This document shows positions 15,608 to 20,708 of a DNA stretch of 20,708 nucleotides, one piece after another. Within the stretch, counting starts at the first letter, position 1; the number at the start of each line of letters is the position of its first letter. Location: positions 1-20,708 of IMG/VR virus record IMGVR_UViG_3300031565_000474. The stretch is one strand, 5' to 3'. The notes beneath the pieces are model-generated. The model worked only from the letters and a program-made list of their open reading frames with translations. It had not been told where the DNA came from and made no database searches. The position numbers and the translations under genes were made by a program. Source of the DNA: a virus.

Positions 15608-17239
15608 TTAATTCAATCCTATCGCCTCGTTAGCTGCGTCAAGCGGATCATAGTCGTGTGCCATGGCGAGCTTGTTACTGTAGTCCTCGTGGCTGCTCTC
15701 CGCTGTTCTGGAGTAGCTAACATCCCGTATAAAGGTTAGCGCTAAGGCATCTGCTTCATCCGGTGATCCACCTATCCTTGTTTTAAACATGTCTTTAGAT
15801 TCAAGGACTATCTGTCCCTTCATATTATAACCAAATTCCCTTTGTGTCAACTGGTCATATAGCCTAGTGCCTAATTGTGTGTGTCTGGCCGGTAGGACGA
15901 TGTCCGGTATTGCGTCCCTTAGCTTACCCATAAGCTCGTCACATACAAGCCGGTACATCTTCGGATTGGCTGCTGTTCTACCGGAGTTTATATCATTGAC
16001 GTTGGCAAGCCCCGCCTTGCGCAAGAAATCCACCACAGGGCCACCCATGCCTGTTCCGTCTACGTTTATCATGGCCACTTTACGCCCCACCCTCTCGAAC
16101 ATTCTGACCATGGCTACCACCTCGTCTACCAACAGGTCTGCGGATGCCCCGTACAGCATCTTAGGCGCGAACGTTCGGCAGTCATAGCCGACCCTCGGGT
16201 ATATCACCGATGCGTCATTACCTGAACGTGCAACGTCTACCCCTATAATAATAGGCTCATGGCGCAACTCGTGCGCCTCTGGTGCCTTGCGTTCCATCGC
16301 GGCAGCTACTTCCATAGAATTGATGAACTGTAGGCTCGAGGCGTCAGGGAATAACCCCCTGTAGCGCACTTTCACCCAGTCTGATTCCTCGCCGCCGTAC
16401 GCTTCTATGTTGGCTTCAATAGTCTCTTTATTCGGTAGGTAGCACTCCCTAGAATCTATCGAGCGCATACTATACCTGTAAGCGTGCTTGCCTACGCAGT
16501 TCTCAAAAAACATACCGGTGTTGCGTGTGCCGTTACCGAAGTCAAATATCATCGGCTCACCTGAACCTAGACCACCTTCGCGTACCTCGTAGAATTTATC
16601 AGGCACGCCGGATGCTTCGTCAAATATGTAAAACGATGTGGCCATAGGGGCGTGCTGCCCGGCAAACGCTTCTGACTTCTCCGGGCGGCAAGTCTTAGCT
16701 GCTACGCTCCATCTGTCCTTAAGCTCGCTGGCGTGGCACAGCCTCATATTGCCTTGGGTATTAGAGTATGTAAACCAGTCCCGTGTCAGGGACATGTTAT
16801 GCCACTTACCTAACTCCGCCCATGTCTTGGAACGTAGTTGCTCGTCTGTGTTGGCTGTTACTGATCCCATCGAATATGGCCGTGTGTCCATAACAAACTT
16901 TATCAGCCAAGCCGTAAGTGTTGATTTGCCGGTGCCGTGTCCTGTCACTGTGGAAAACCGTAGTGGTTTCACCGGTTTACTGCCATCGAAGGCGTTCTGC
17001 CTTATCTGCTTACCGAGGTCGTCTAAGAACTCACACTGCCACTTATCAGGTCCGTACTTAGTATCAAACCTACCCTTATACTCCTCCGGTAGCGGTACCA
17101 TCTGTATCGAGGGTTCGCTGTCCCAAGGGAACATAGCCATAACGTACTCAAGCGGTTTGTCCCGTAGATAGCTCAGGAACTCTGCTAAGGCTACGTCGGC
17201 TTGGTTCTTAGCGTTCACGGGGTTTGTCTGCGCTGTCAT
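15608..17239 (-). CDS. terL: terminase large subunit
   Basis: A 543-residue DNA-packaging motor. Walker A is GHGTGKST at residues 100-107, followed by the coupling region (SVTANTDEQLRSKTWAELGK). Walker B is the hydrophobic run ending in FDEAS (Asp207, catalytic Glu208). The C-terminal RNase H-like nuclease starts at IIIGVDVARSGNDASVIYPR (first catalytic Asp, about residue 335), continues with MINVDGTGMGG and ends with DEADALALTF (about 494-503), giving the three acidic positions of the headful nuclease. It pumps DNA into the procapsid through the portal and cuts concatemers. Its ATG overlaps the small-subunit stop by four bases (ATGA). Its own stop codon abuts the tRNA with no spacer. Confidence 0.95.
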   Translation of the reverse strand: MTAQTNPVNAKNQADVALAEFLSYLRDKPLEYVMAMFPWDSEPSIQMVPLPEEYKGRFDTKYGPDKWQCEFLDDLGKQIRQNAFDGSKPVKPLRFSTVTGHGTGKSTLTAWLIKFVMDTRPYSMGSVTANTDEQLRSKTWAELGKWHNMSLTRDWFTYSNTQGNMRLCHASELKDRWSVAAKTCRPEKSEAFAGQHAPMATSFYIFDEASGVPDKFYEVREGGLGSGEPMIFDFGNGTRNTGMFFENCVGKHAYRYSMRSIDSRECYLPNKETIEANIEAYGGEESDWVKVRYRGLFPDASSLQFINSMEVAAAMERKAPEAHELRHEPIIIGVDVARSGNDASVIYPRVGYDCRTFAPKMLYGASADLLVDEVVAMVRMFERVGRKVAMINVDGTGMGGPVVDFLRKAGLANVNDINSGRTAANPKMYRLVCDELMGKLRDAIPDIVLPARHTQLGTRLYDQLTQREFGYNMKGQIVLESKDMFKTRIGGSPDEADALALTFIRDVSYSRTAESSHEDYSNKLAMAHDYDPLDAANEAIGLN

Positions 17240-17733
17240 TGCGTGTACTCGCCGTTGATTGTCTTAATCGGGTTCTGATCATGCGCTCCTAGCCTTATCC
17301 GGTTACGCCCCTGCTGTATCTGCTCTATTATGATGTTCACGCTGGCCGATGAGTTCCCCTTCTCCGCGTCTGTTATTATGCCGTGGAGCTTGGCCTGCCC
17401 CATCACCGCTTGTAATGCCGCCGTAAACTTGCCGTCGCGCATAGCCTCGTCGTATATCTTTTCTAGCTTGAGAGTTTGTGTCGTGACCGTTACCCCTTTA
17501 GTCACCGGGTCTGTGTTCTCGTCTACCTGTGGTGTTAAGTTTCGCGGTTCCCCTCCGCGCTGTAGCTGGCTTATCATGGACTTTATGTAAGGGTTAGTCA
17601 TGAGCCTTGCCACGCCCTTGAGAGCGTTTTCTTTAGTGCCTATACACAGCTTAAAGGCTTCGGTTGGTGAAAGGCCTTCCTTAACCACCTTAACACAATA
17701 ATCTATTTCGTTTTTTTCTAATTTGTCCACCAT
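17236..17733 (-). CDS. terS: terminase small subunit
   Basis: A 165-residue protein. The N-terminus (CVKVVKEGLSPTEAFKLCIG, then NALKGVARLMTNPYIKSMIS) is a helix-turn-helix of the sort found in terminase small subunits, where A....G and the N..V...I....P....I helices bind the packaging start site. The middle (LKLEKIYDEAMRDGKFTAAL) is the oligomerisation helix pair also typical of the family. It is the first gene of the leftward virion operon and overlaps terL by four bases. No ribosome binding site precedes the ATG; in-frame TAA occurs three codons upstream, so the start cannot move far. A good promoter ends eight bases before ATG, so the message may have almost no leader. Confidence 0.85.
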   Translation of the reverse strand: MVDKLEKNEIDYCVKVVKEGLSPTEAFKLCIGTKENALKGVARLMTNPYIKSMISQLQRGGEPRNLTPQVDENTDPVTKGVTVTTQTLKLEKIYDEAMRDGKFTAALQAVMGQAKLHGIITDAEKGNSSASVNIIIEQIQQGRNRIRLGAHDQNPIKTINGEYTQ

Positions 17734-17741
17734 AACATATT

Positions 17742-17770
17742 AGTATAACAGGGTTTTGTGGCCAAGTAAA
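17742..17770 (-). promoter_or_regulatory. sigma70-like promoter for the virion operon
   Basis: On the minus strand, TTTACT (-35, 4 of 6 consensus bases) is followed by a 17-base spacer ending in TGT and by TATACT (-10, 5 of 6), i.e. with an extended TGn -10. Only eight bases separate the -10 from the terS ATG, so transcription would start at or next to the start codon. This predicts a leaderless or near-leaderless terS mRNA. Seen in sequence; activity is inferred. Confidence 0.6.
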
Positions 17771-17886
17771 CTGTTTTTATTATTCAAAATTTTTTACCGG
17801 ACGTGTTATTGCCGGTGTGCTCTGCTAAATAGTTAATTTTTTAAAGGGGTGGGGGTAACGTTTTTGTGATGTAACATTTGTTTTTA

Positions 17887-18188
17887 GGGGGGCGTATGGG
17901 TCCTAAGTTATTGATTTTTAACGATAACCTTTTTAAAAATTTTGTTACACTTTTTTGGTTATTTGCCGATGTGTGCGAGTTGTGTTAAGCTGTTGTTTTA
18001 TATTAATTTTTTGTTGTCGGTTTTATGTGCGAGTTGGGCTAACCTATTGATTTTTAAGTATGTTGATTTGTTTTATCAACTTTTTGTGTTATTTTGGGTT
18101 TTTTAGGTAACCTATTGATTTATAAGGATTTTGGTTTCAGTTTTGTGTTTAAAGTATTTAGGGGTCAGATAGCCTAAATACGCCCCCC
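17887..18188. repeat. long-range inverted repeat bracketing the leftward repeats, with inner hairpin
   Basis: GGGGGGCGTAT at 17887-17897 has its exact inverse, ATACGCCCCCC, at 18178-18188, enclosing three AT-rich repeats and two AACTCGCA elements. Next to the right arm is a perfect hairpin, GTATTTAGG (18154-18162) with CCTAAATAC (18173-18181) and a ten-base loop. The loop's GGGGTCA could alternatively pair with TGACCCC downstream near 18213-18219. Confidence 0.6.
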
Positions 18189-18275
18189 GGCAGCCCCAAA
18201 ACGTCATACTTTTGACCCCCTCCCCCTATTTCTTAACACTGTTAATACATTCCTTAACGCCCTAATAATGGACAA

Positions 18276-18293
18276 TGTAACAAACCTGTTACA
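18276..18293. promoter_or_regulatory. palindromic operator-like site TGTAACA-AACC-TGTTACA
   Basis: A perfect seven-base inverted repeat with a four-base spacer, the format of a dimeric repressor site. Single half-sites occur at 17870-17876 (TGTAACA) and 17943-17949 (TGTTACA), between terS and the palindrome. No regulator gene is in the window, so the binding protein is unknown. Confidence 0.4.
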
Positions 18294-18380
18294 AATATTA
18301 TTAATAAGTTAATAGAAATACGATTTATTTTTTACTGTGGCAAAAAAGCATCACTTTTGTAGCGTTTTTGTTACCGTTCT

Positions 18381-18400
18381 CGGCTGCGACCAGCCGTTTT
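18381..18400 (+). terminator. hairpin followed by T-run (rightward)
   Basis: CGGCTG-CGAC-CAGCCG is a perfect six-base stem with a four-base loop, followed by TTTT. Only the plus-strand orientation has the T-run. No gene precedes it on that strand, so it might end a short noncoding transcript from the control region. Confidence 0.4.
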
Positions 18401-18432
18401 CGTGCCATACGTTAGGCAAATTTGCCCCCCTT

Positions 18433-18504
18433 GGAGCCGTTGGTGGGCGCGTAACGCGCATATGGTGCGCGTAAAACGCCGTACCTGAAAAAGGGTCTGG
18501 CTCC
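18433..18504. other. GC-rich structured segment
   Basis: GGAGCC (18433-18438) pairs with GGCTCC (18499-18504). Inside lie a perfect GCGCG-TAA-CGCGC hairpin (18447-18459) and a second GCGCGTAA copy followed by AACGCC. CGGCTC downstream near 18524-18530 offers an alternative partner. The segment is far richer in GC than its flanks. It may be a structured RNA or origin element; nothing identifies a known class. Confidence 0.35.
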
Positions 18505-18691
18505 GGTTAAAGTCCGATGCGTGCGGCTCTATAAAAAATATGGCCTTCTAAAAGTAGCCGGAACTTTTTTCAGAAAAATTTCCAGGAAAGTTTAGGCGTT
18601 TTTTGGCGAAAGGTACGGCCGACCCGCTGAATACGGCTTCCACCCTACGTTTCCGCTGCCGTACCTCACGCAAAAAAGGTACGGTTATTTT
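18479..18691 (+). repeat. alternating inverted copies of CCGTACCT, last pair terminator-like
   Basis: CCGTACCT occurs at 18479-18486 and 18659-18666, and its inverse AGGTACGG at 18611-18618 and 18677-18684, in alternating order so that any neighbouring pair can form a stem. The last pair encloses a ten-base loop and is followed by TTATTTT, which resembles a rightward terminator. The arrangement allows mutually exclusive hairpins, as in an RNA switch or attenuator. Confidence 0.5.
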
Positions 18692-18914
18692 CCAAATATA
18701 CTTATAAATCAATAACTTAGCAGCATAGCGCAAATACATACGACGTGTATCAAAACACCCTTTACTCCCCTTAAAGTTGTATAAAACCTTGCTAACTCGC
18801 AAATATTTCGTTAACAAACCGCTAATAAATTAACAATCTTATTAACTCGCACTTTCCCGCGACTAAATACGCATAATAAACGGCAAAAATAGCAAAATCA
18901 TGTAAAAATAACTA

Positions 18915-18944
18915 TTGACAGGTCCTTTTAAACTAGGTAATAAT
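18915..18944 (+). promoter_or_regulatory. sigma70-like promoter for the rightward genes
   Basis: A perfect TTGACA (-35) and AATAAT (-10, 5 of 6) are separated by 18 bases. Transcription would start near 18951 and run through the last AACTCGCA copy into the 40-aa gene, giving a leader of about 100 bases. It is the best host-type promoter I see in the control region and suits early expression. Confidence 0.6.
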
Positions 18945-19051
18945 AGTTATATGTTAATAAAACACCTCAACACTTTTAGACGTGAATTATTGATATACAA
19001 TAACTTAACATACATATTTTTTCAACTCGCACGAAAAAGGATAATAAAACA

Positions 19052-19174
19052 ATGGCCATATTAACACTACTATTCGATTTAACGGCCAACAACGGCTGGA
19101 ACATTATATCGATAACTTTCTACGCAATAATAGCCACCACGGCTATTCAAGCCTTGCGTGGCAAGCTTAATTAA
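19052..19174 (+). CDS. 40-aa small membrane protein, first early gene
   Basis: A 40-codon frame, MAILTLLFDLTANNGWNIIS and so on, ending ALRGKLN. AAAAAGGA lies about ten bases before the ATG. Residues 15-35 (GWNIISITFYAIIATTAIQA) are hydrophobic enough for one membrane span, ended by a basic Arg-Gly-Lys. The next gene's ribosome binding site follows within 21 bases, so it belongs to the same operon. The function is unknown; small early membrane proteins of phages may act in superinfection exclusion or host takeover, but nothing here shows which. Confidence 0.65.
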   Translation: MAILTLLFDLTANNGWNIISITFYAIIATTAIQALRGKLN

Positions 19175-19190
19175 TCTTTTTAACAACTAT

Positions 19191-19494
19191 AAACAGGAGT
19201 AAAGACAATGCTTATTAATGAAACACTAGAAGATTTTATGAAGTTTGTATCTTCACAGCGTAAAGACAATAAAGATAAATGGGTCTTCGTTGAAAAACTT
19301 GTAAACGGGCGACATGTAAAGCTTAAATTTTACAATACATATCTACAGATTTTTACGGTTGATAATAAGCGTAAAGAGTCAGGCACAATGAATATGACTG
19401 TTAAGGCTTTTAATACGGAATTATTAGAGGGTTTACAAAACGCTGATTGCTATTAACCAAAAATAACCAACTAAAAACAGGAGTAAAGACAATG
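19191..19494 (+). repeat. duplicated translation leader
   Basis: AAACAGGAGTAAAGACAATG is identical at 19191-19210 and 19475-19494, including the ribosome binding site (AGGAGT) and the start codon, with looser similarity (TTAACAACTA versus TAACCAACTA) for ten bases before. Two neighbouring early genes therefore share a copied initiation region. Confidence 0.8.
19208..19456 (+). CDS. 82-aa hypothetical early protein
   Basis: An 82-residue protein with AGGAGT seven bases before ATG. It alternates charged helices and strands: LEDFMKFVSSQRKDNKDKWV, then VNGRHVKLKFYNTYLQIFTV, then TMNMTVKAFNTELLEGLQNA. The compact beta centre (HVKLKFYNTYLQIF) and a closing amphipathic helix suggest a small globular cytoplasmic protein. 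I recognise no family. The start region is a duplicate of that of the next gene, and the two lie in one operon with a 35-base gap. Confidence 0.75.
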   Translation: MLINETLEDFMKFVSSQRKDNKDKWVFVEKLVNGRHVKLKFYNTYLQIFTVDNKRKESGTMNMTVKAFNTELLEGLQNADCY

Positions 19495-20220
19495 ACACGA
19501 TTTACAGTAATACCTTTCCACGGCTTTTACAACAGCTGGCATGACAATATACTACATAGCGCAATAGAACAGTATTTCGACTTCGAGCAACCAGAGCACT
19601 TTGAAGAAAACTTTAATAACTATAAGGCAATACAAACCGATTACTCAAAATTATATACTGAGTATTTCAACAGTTTATTTAATGAAATAACTGGGCTTAA
19701 TATAGCATTAACTTTTGAAAGCTTGCAATCCCCTCGTGAATATAACTTCACAACGGACAGAATTTTTTGCCATATAACACCAGCGGACGTTCAAAAGCTG
19801 TATGGCTATGTAAAAACGGATGCCTTGCAGCACGTTATACAAGAGATGTTTACGCCTTGCAGCGGTTTTATACCGCATTACAGCAACGATGTAATAAATT
19901 GGCAATGCCGCCAGATATCGGATTTCGACCATAACGAAATACTAACACTAATAACGGCGGCATTATACCAAAATAACGTCGAACTTGACGAATACGCTTT
20001 AATGGAAGATGCAACTAACAACGGCGATATGGTAACCATTATAGACAGGCATGTAAGCGCATGGCTTGAGCTTAACCCTAATAAGGAAGAGAAAGCAGCA
20101 AAGTTCCACAATATACCTTATGCCGATTTTCAAGAGCTTTCAGAGGCGGAAAAGGCATATTTGATAAATAAGTATGAATACCTGCAACCATGCCCTTATA
20201 CGTTGAATATGGATGTTTAG
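19492..20220 (+). CDS. 242-aa conserved-looking phage protein of unknown function
   Basis: The start is ATG at 19492, set by AGGAGT seven bases upstream; an ATG at 19447 has no such site. The protein is acidic and rich in aromatic residues. It begins FTVIPFHGFYNSWHDNILHS AIEQYF-like, and has a central SPREYNFTTDRIF motif (residues about 80-93), then INWQCRQISDFDHNEIL and an acidic C-terminal half ending LQPCPYTLNMDV. I recall the FYxSxHxxxIxxAIEQ start and the SPREYNF-TDRIF motif from uncharacterised early proteins of diverse phages, without an assigned role. Its stop codon lies eight bases before a hammerhead ribozyme, so its mRNA would be released with a defined 3' hairpin. Confidence 0.8.
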   Translation: MTRFTVIPFHGFYNSWHDNILHSAIEQYFDFEQPEHFEENFNNYKAIQTDYSKLYTEYFNSLFNEITGLNIALTFESLQSPREYNFTTDRIFCHITPADVQKLYGYVKTDALQHVIQEMFTPCSGFIPHYSNDVINWQCRQISDFDHNEILTLITAALYQNNVELDEYALMEDATNNGDMVTIIDRHVSAWLELNPNKEEKAAKFHNIPYADFQELSEAEKAYLINKYEYLQPCPYTLNMDV

Positions 20221-20228
20221 GTAATACC

Positions 20229-20293
20229 AAGGCGAAACGGCAACCTGCAACACTGGTTGCCGTCTATAGTTTATAACTATACTGATGAGCTTT
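20229..20293 (+). ncRNA. type II hammerhead self-cleaving ribozyme
   Basis: All parts of a hammerhead are present in order. Stem II 3' strand AAGGC (20229-20233); GAA (20234-20236, G12 A13 A14); stem III, ACGGCAACC (20237-20245, starting with A15.1) with GGTTGCCGT (20255-20263, ending with U16.1), nine perfect pairs and a nine-base loop; C17 at 20264, the cleavage site; stem I, TATAGTT-TAT-AACTATA (20265-20281), seven perfect pairs; the core CTGATGA (20282-20288); and stem II 5' strand GCTTT (20289-20293), five pairs with one U:G. The open helix is II, hence type II. Predicted cut is between 20264 and 20265, 44 bases after the 242-aa gene's stop and 63 bases before the next ATG. Confidence 0.92.
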
Positions 20294-20327
20294 AATCGAT
20301 AAACAAAACAATTAAGGAGTTTTCAAA

Positions 20328-20525
20328 ATGTCAAATATAATACGCTTCCCGATAAATAAAACCGAAGAACGAAAAGAAGCAAGGGCAGAACTTGCGGAAC
20401 TATTAAGAACACTAGAACCAACGGCGATTTTGGCGGTGCAACTAACAGTATTTATTGAGGCAATAGATAAACATTTATATAAAATGCAGAAAATAAATGT
20501 TGACAAAGAAAATCAACAGGATTAA
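20328..20525 (+). CDS. 65-aa hypothetical helical protein
   Basis: A 65-residue protein with AAGGAG eight to nine bases before ATG. After a short strand (SNIIRFPINKT) it is helical: EERKEARAELAELLRTLEPT, then ILAVQLTVFIEAIDKHLYKM, ending with a charged tail. An IIRFP start followed by an amphipathic helix is common in small DNA-associated or regulatory proteins of phages, but nothing here proves such a role. It is the first gene downstream of the hammerhead cut, so its mRNA would begin with a 5'-OH end about 60 bases upstream. Confidence 0.7.
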   Translation: MSNIIRFPINKTEERKEARAELAELLRTLEPTAILAVQLTVFIEAIDKHLYKMQKINVDKENQQD

Positions 20526-20567
20526 GGTTATATTTACAAGGTTAAGCATTAAAGGGAGTTTAAAACT

Positions 20568-20708
20568 ATGCTAGTTAGTAAAATCAGAAAAAATATAATG
20601 GGTACAATTTCATTTACCGCCAAATTTAAGGGAATGAGAAAAGAGCAAGAATTTATTGTTTATGCTAACCCACAAGAAAATTTAGTGATACAGGCAGATA
20701 ATAAATTT
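20568..20708 (+). CDS. hypothetical early protein, cut by the right edge
   Basis: A reading frame with AAAGGGAG ahead of ATG at 20568 stays open to the end of the window (47 codons). The visible part, MLVSKIRKNIMGTISFTAKF, then KGMRKEQEFIVYANPQENLV, reads as alternating strands (GTISFTAKFKG and EFIVYAN) as in a small beta-rich protein. No family was recognised. It continues the rightward operon with a 42-base gap. Confidence 0.65.
   Translation, partial: MLVSKIRKNIMGTISFTAKFKGMRKEQEFIVYANPQENLVIQADNKF

Larger units (their letters stand above)
17904..18720. repeat. AT-rich TAAGTTATTGATTT-type repeats
   Basis: Copies: TAAGTTATTGATTTTTAA at 17904-17921, AACCTATTGATTTTTAAG at 18041-18058, and AACCTATTGATTTATAAG at 18110-18127, all on the plus strand. 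An inverted copy, CTTATAAATCAATAACTTAG, lies at 18701-18720, and a weaker one (CAATAACTTA) at about 18998-19007. One copy in each half lies directly beside an AACTCGCA-like element, so the two motifs may form one composite unit of about 40 bases. Confidence 0.65.
17974..19031. repeat. five dispersed AACTCGCA elements in divergent orientation
   Basis: Exact AACTCGCA occurs leftward at 17974-17981 and 18028-18035 and rightward at 18794-18801, 18844-18851 and 19024-19031. By chance about 0.04 copies would be expected in this length. The two leftward copies share a longer context, roughly CAAYAGSTTARCMCAACTCGCACA, and four of the five are followed by C. I noticed no further exact copy elsewhere in the window. 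Left copies point toward terS and right copies toward the early genes, so they could be promoters for a phage RNA polymerase, regulator sites or origin iterons. Confidence 0.75.
17734..19051. other. 1.3-kb noncoding divergent control region, possible replication origin
   Basis: No convincing gene lies between terS (leftward) and the 40-aa gene (rightward). The stretch is AT-rich on both flanks with a GC-rich core at about 18380-18540. It contains two families of repeats placed in opposite orientations on the left and right halves, an 11-base long-range inverted repeat, several perfect hairpins, a palindromic operator-like site, two terminator-like hairpins that face right, and promoters at both ends. 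Repeats plus AT-rich DNA between divergent operons fit a phage control region and replication origin. The 89-codon frame at 18548-18817 (minus) has a TTG start, no ribosome binding site and overlaps these structures, so it was not called. Confidence 0.7.

Noticed and set aside
18112-18207. 31-codon minus-strand frame with a G-rich ribosome-binding-like stretch
   Set aside because: It is very short, overlaps a hairpin and a repeat copy, and its stop lies within the repeat; the G-run is more likely part of the structured DNA.
18548-18817. 89-codon minus-strand frame coding for a very basic protein
   Set aside because: It starts with TTG, has no ribosome binding site, has an odd composition and overlaps the inverted repeats and structured DNA.
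17734-19051. CRISPR array
   Set aside because: The repeats are short, irregularly spaced, in both orientations and degenerate, unlike regularly spaced CRISPR repeats.
19447-19491. Upstream ATG extending the 242-aa gene by 15 residues
   Set aside because: It overlaps the preceding gene and has no ribosome binding site; the ATG at 19492 has an excellent one.
20237-20281. Rho-independent terminator after the 242-aa gene
   Set aside because: The strong hairpin is not followed by a T-run, and it is fully explained as stem III of the hammerhead ribozyme.

Overview
The window is part of a short-tailed (podovirus-type) dsDNA phage genome. From right to left on the minus strand it carries a nearly gap-free virion module: terminase small and large subunits, a tRNA, a small Ala/Gly-rich protein, the T7-gp8-type portal, a Bbp19-like protein, scaffold, an epsilon15 gp7/BPP-1-type major capsid protein, a Bbp16-like cement protein, a small protein, a head-fibre-like protein, two tail-tube proteins and four internal/ejection-type proteins, the last cut by the left edge. 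The order Bbp19-like, scaffold, capsid, cement matches phage BPP-1. The host is probably a Pseudomonadota bacterium: the capsid set points there, and the tRNA acceptor arm and 3' end look like a proteobacterial tRNA-fMet. The species cannot be told from this window.

Between the leftward virion operon and a rightward set of small genes lies a noncoding region of about 1.3 kb (17734-19051). It holds divergently oriented repeats (five exact AACTCGCA copies; four or five AT-rich TAAGTTATTGATTT-like copies), several inverted repeats, a GC-rich structured stretch, two terminator-like hairpins, a palindromic operator-like site and a good sigma70 promoter on each flank. It is a likely control and/or replication-origin region. 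The rightward genes (40, 82, 242 and 65 aa, plus one cut by the right edge) have strong ribosome binding sites and no function I can name; they look like early genes.

Two things stand out. First, directly after the terminase large subunit stop codon lies a 77-nt tRNA with the body of an initiator tRNA (C1xA72 mismatch, G2:C71, C3:G70, A11:U24, A73, encoded CCA) but with anticodon ACU instead of CAU. The next gene has a near-perfect Shine-Dalgarno (GGAGGTGA) at ideal spacing from an in-frame AGT, the codon ACU would read, and has no ordinary start codon there. This suggests a phage-encoded non-AUG initiation system, with tRNA processing setting the 5' end of the downstream mRNA. Second, the rightward operon contains a complete type II hammerhead ribozyme (20229-20293), with every core nucleotide present, between two genes. 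Each operon therefore appears to carry an RNA element that would cut its transcript at a defined point.
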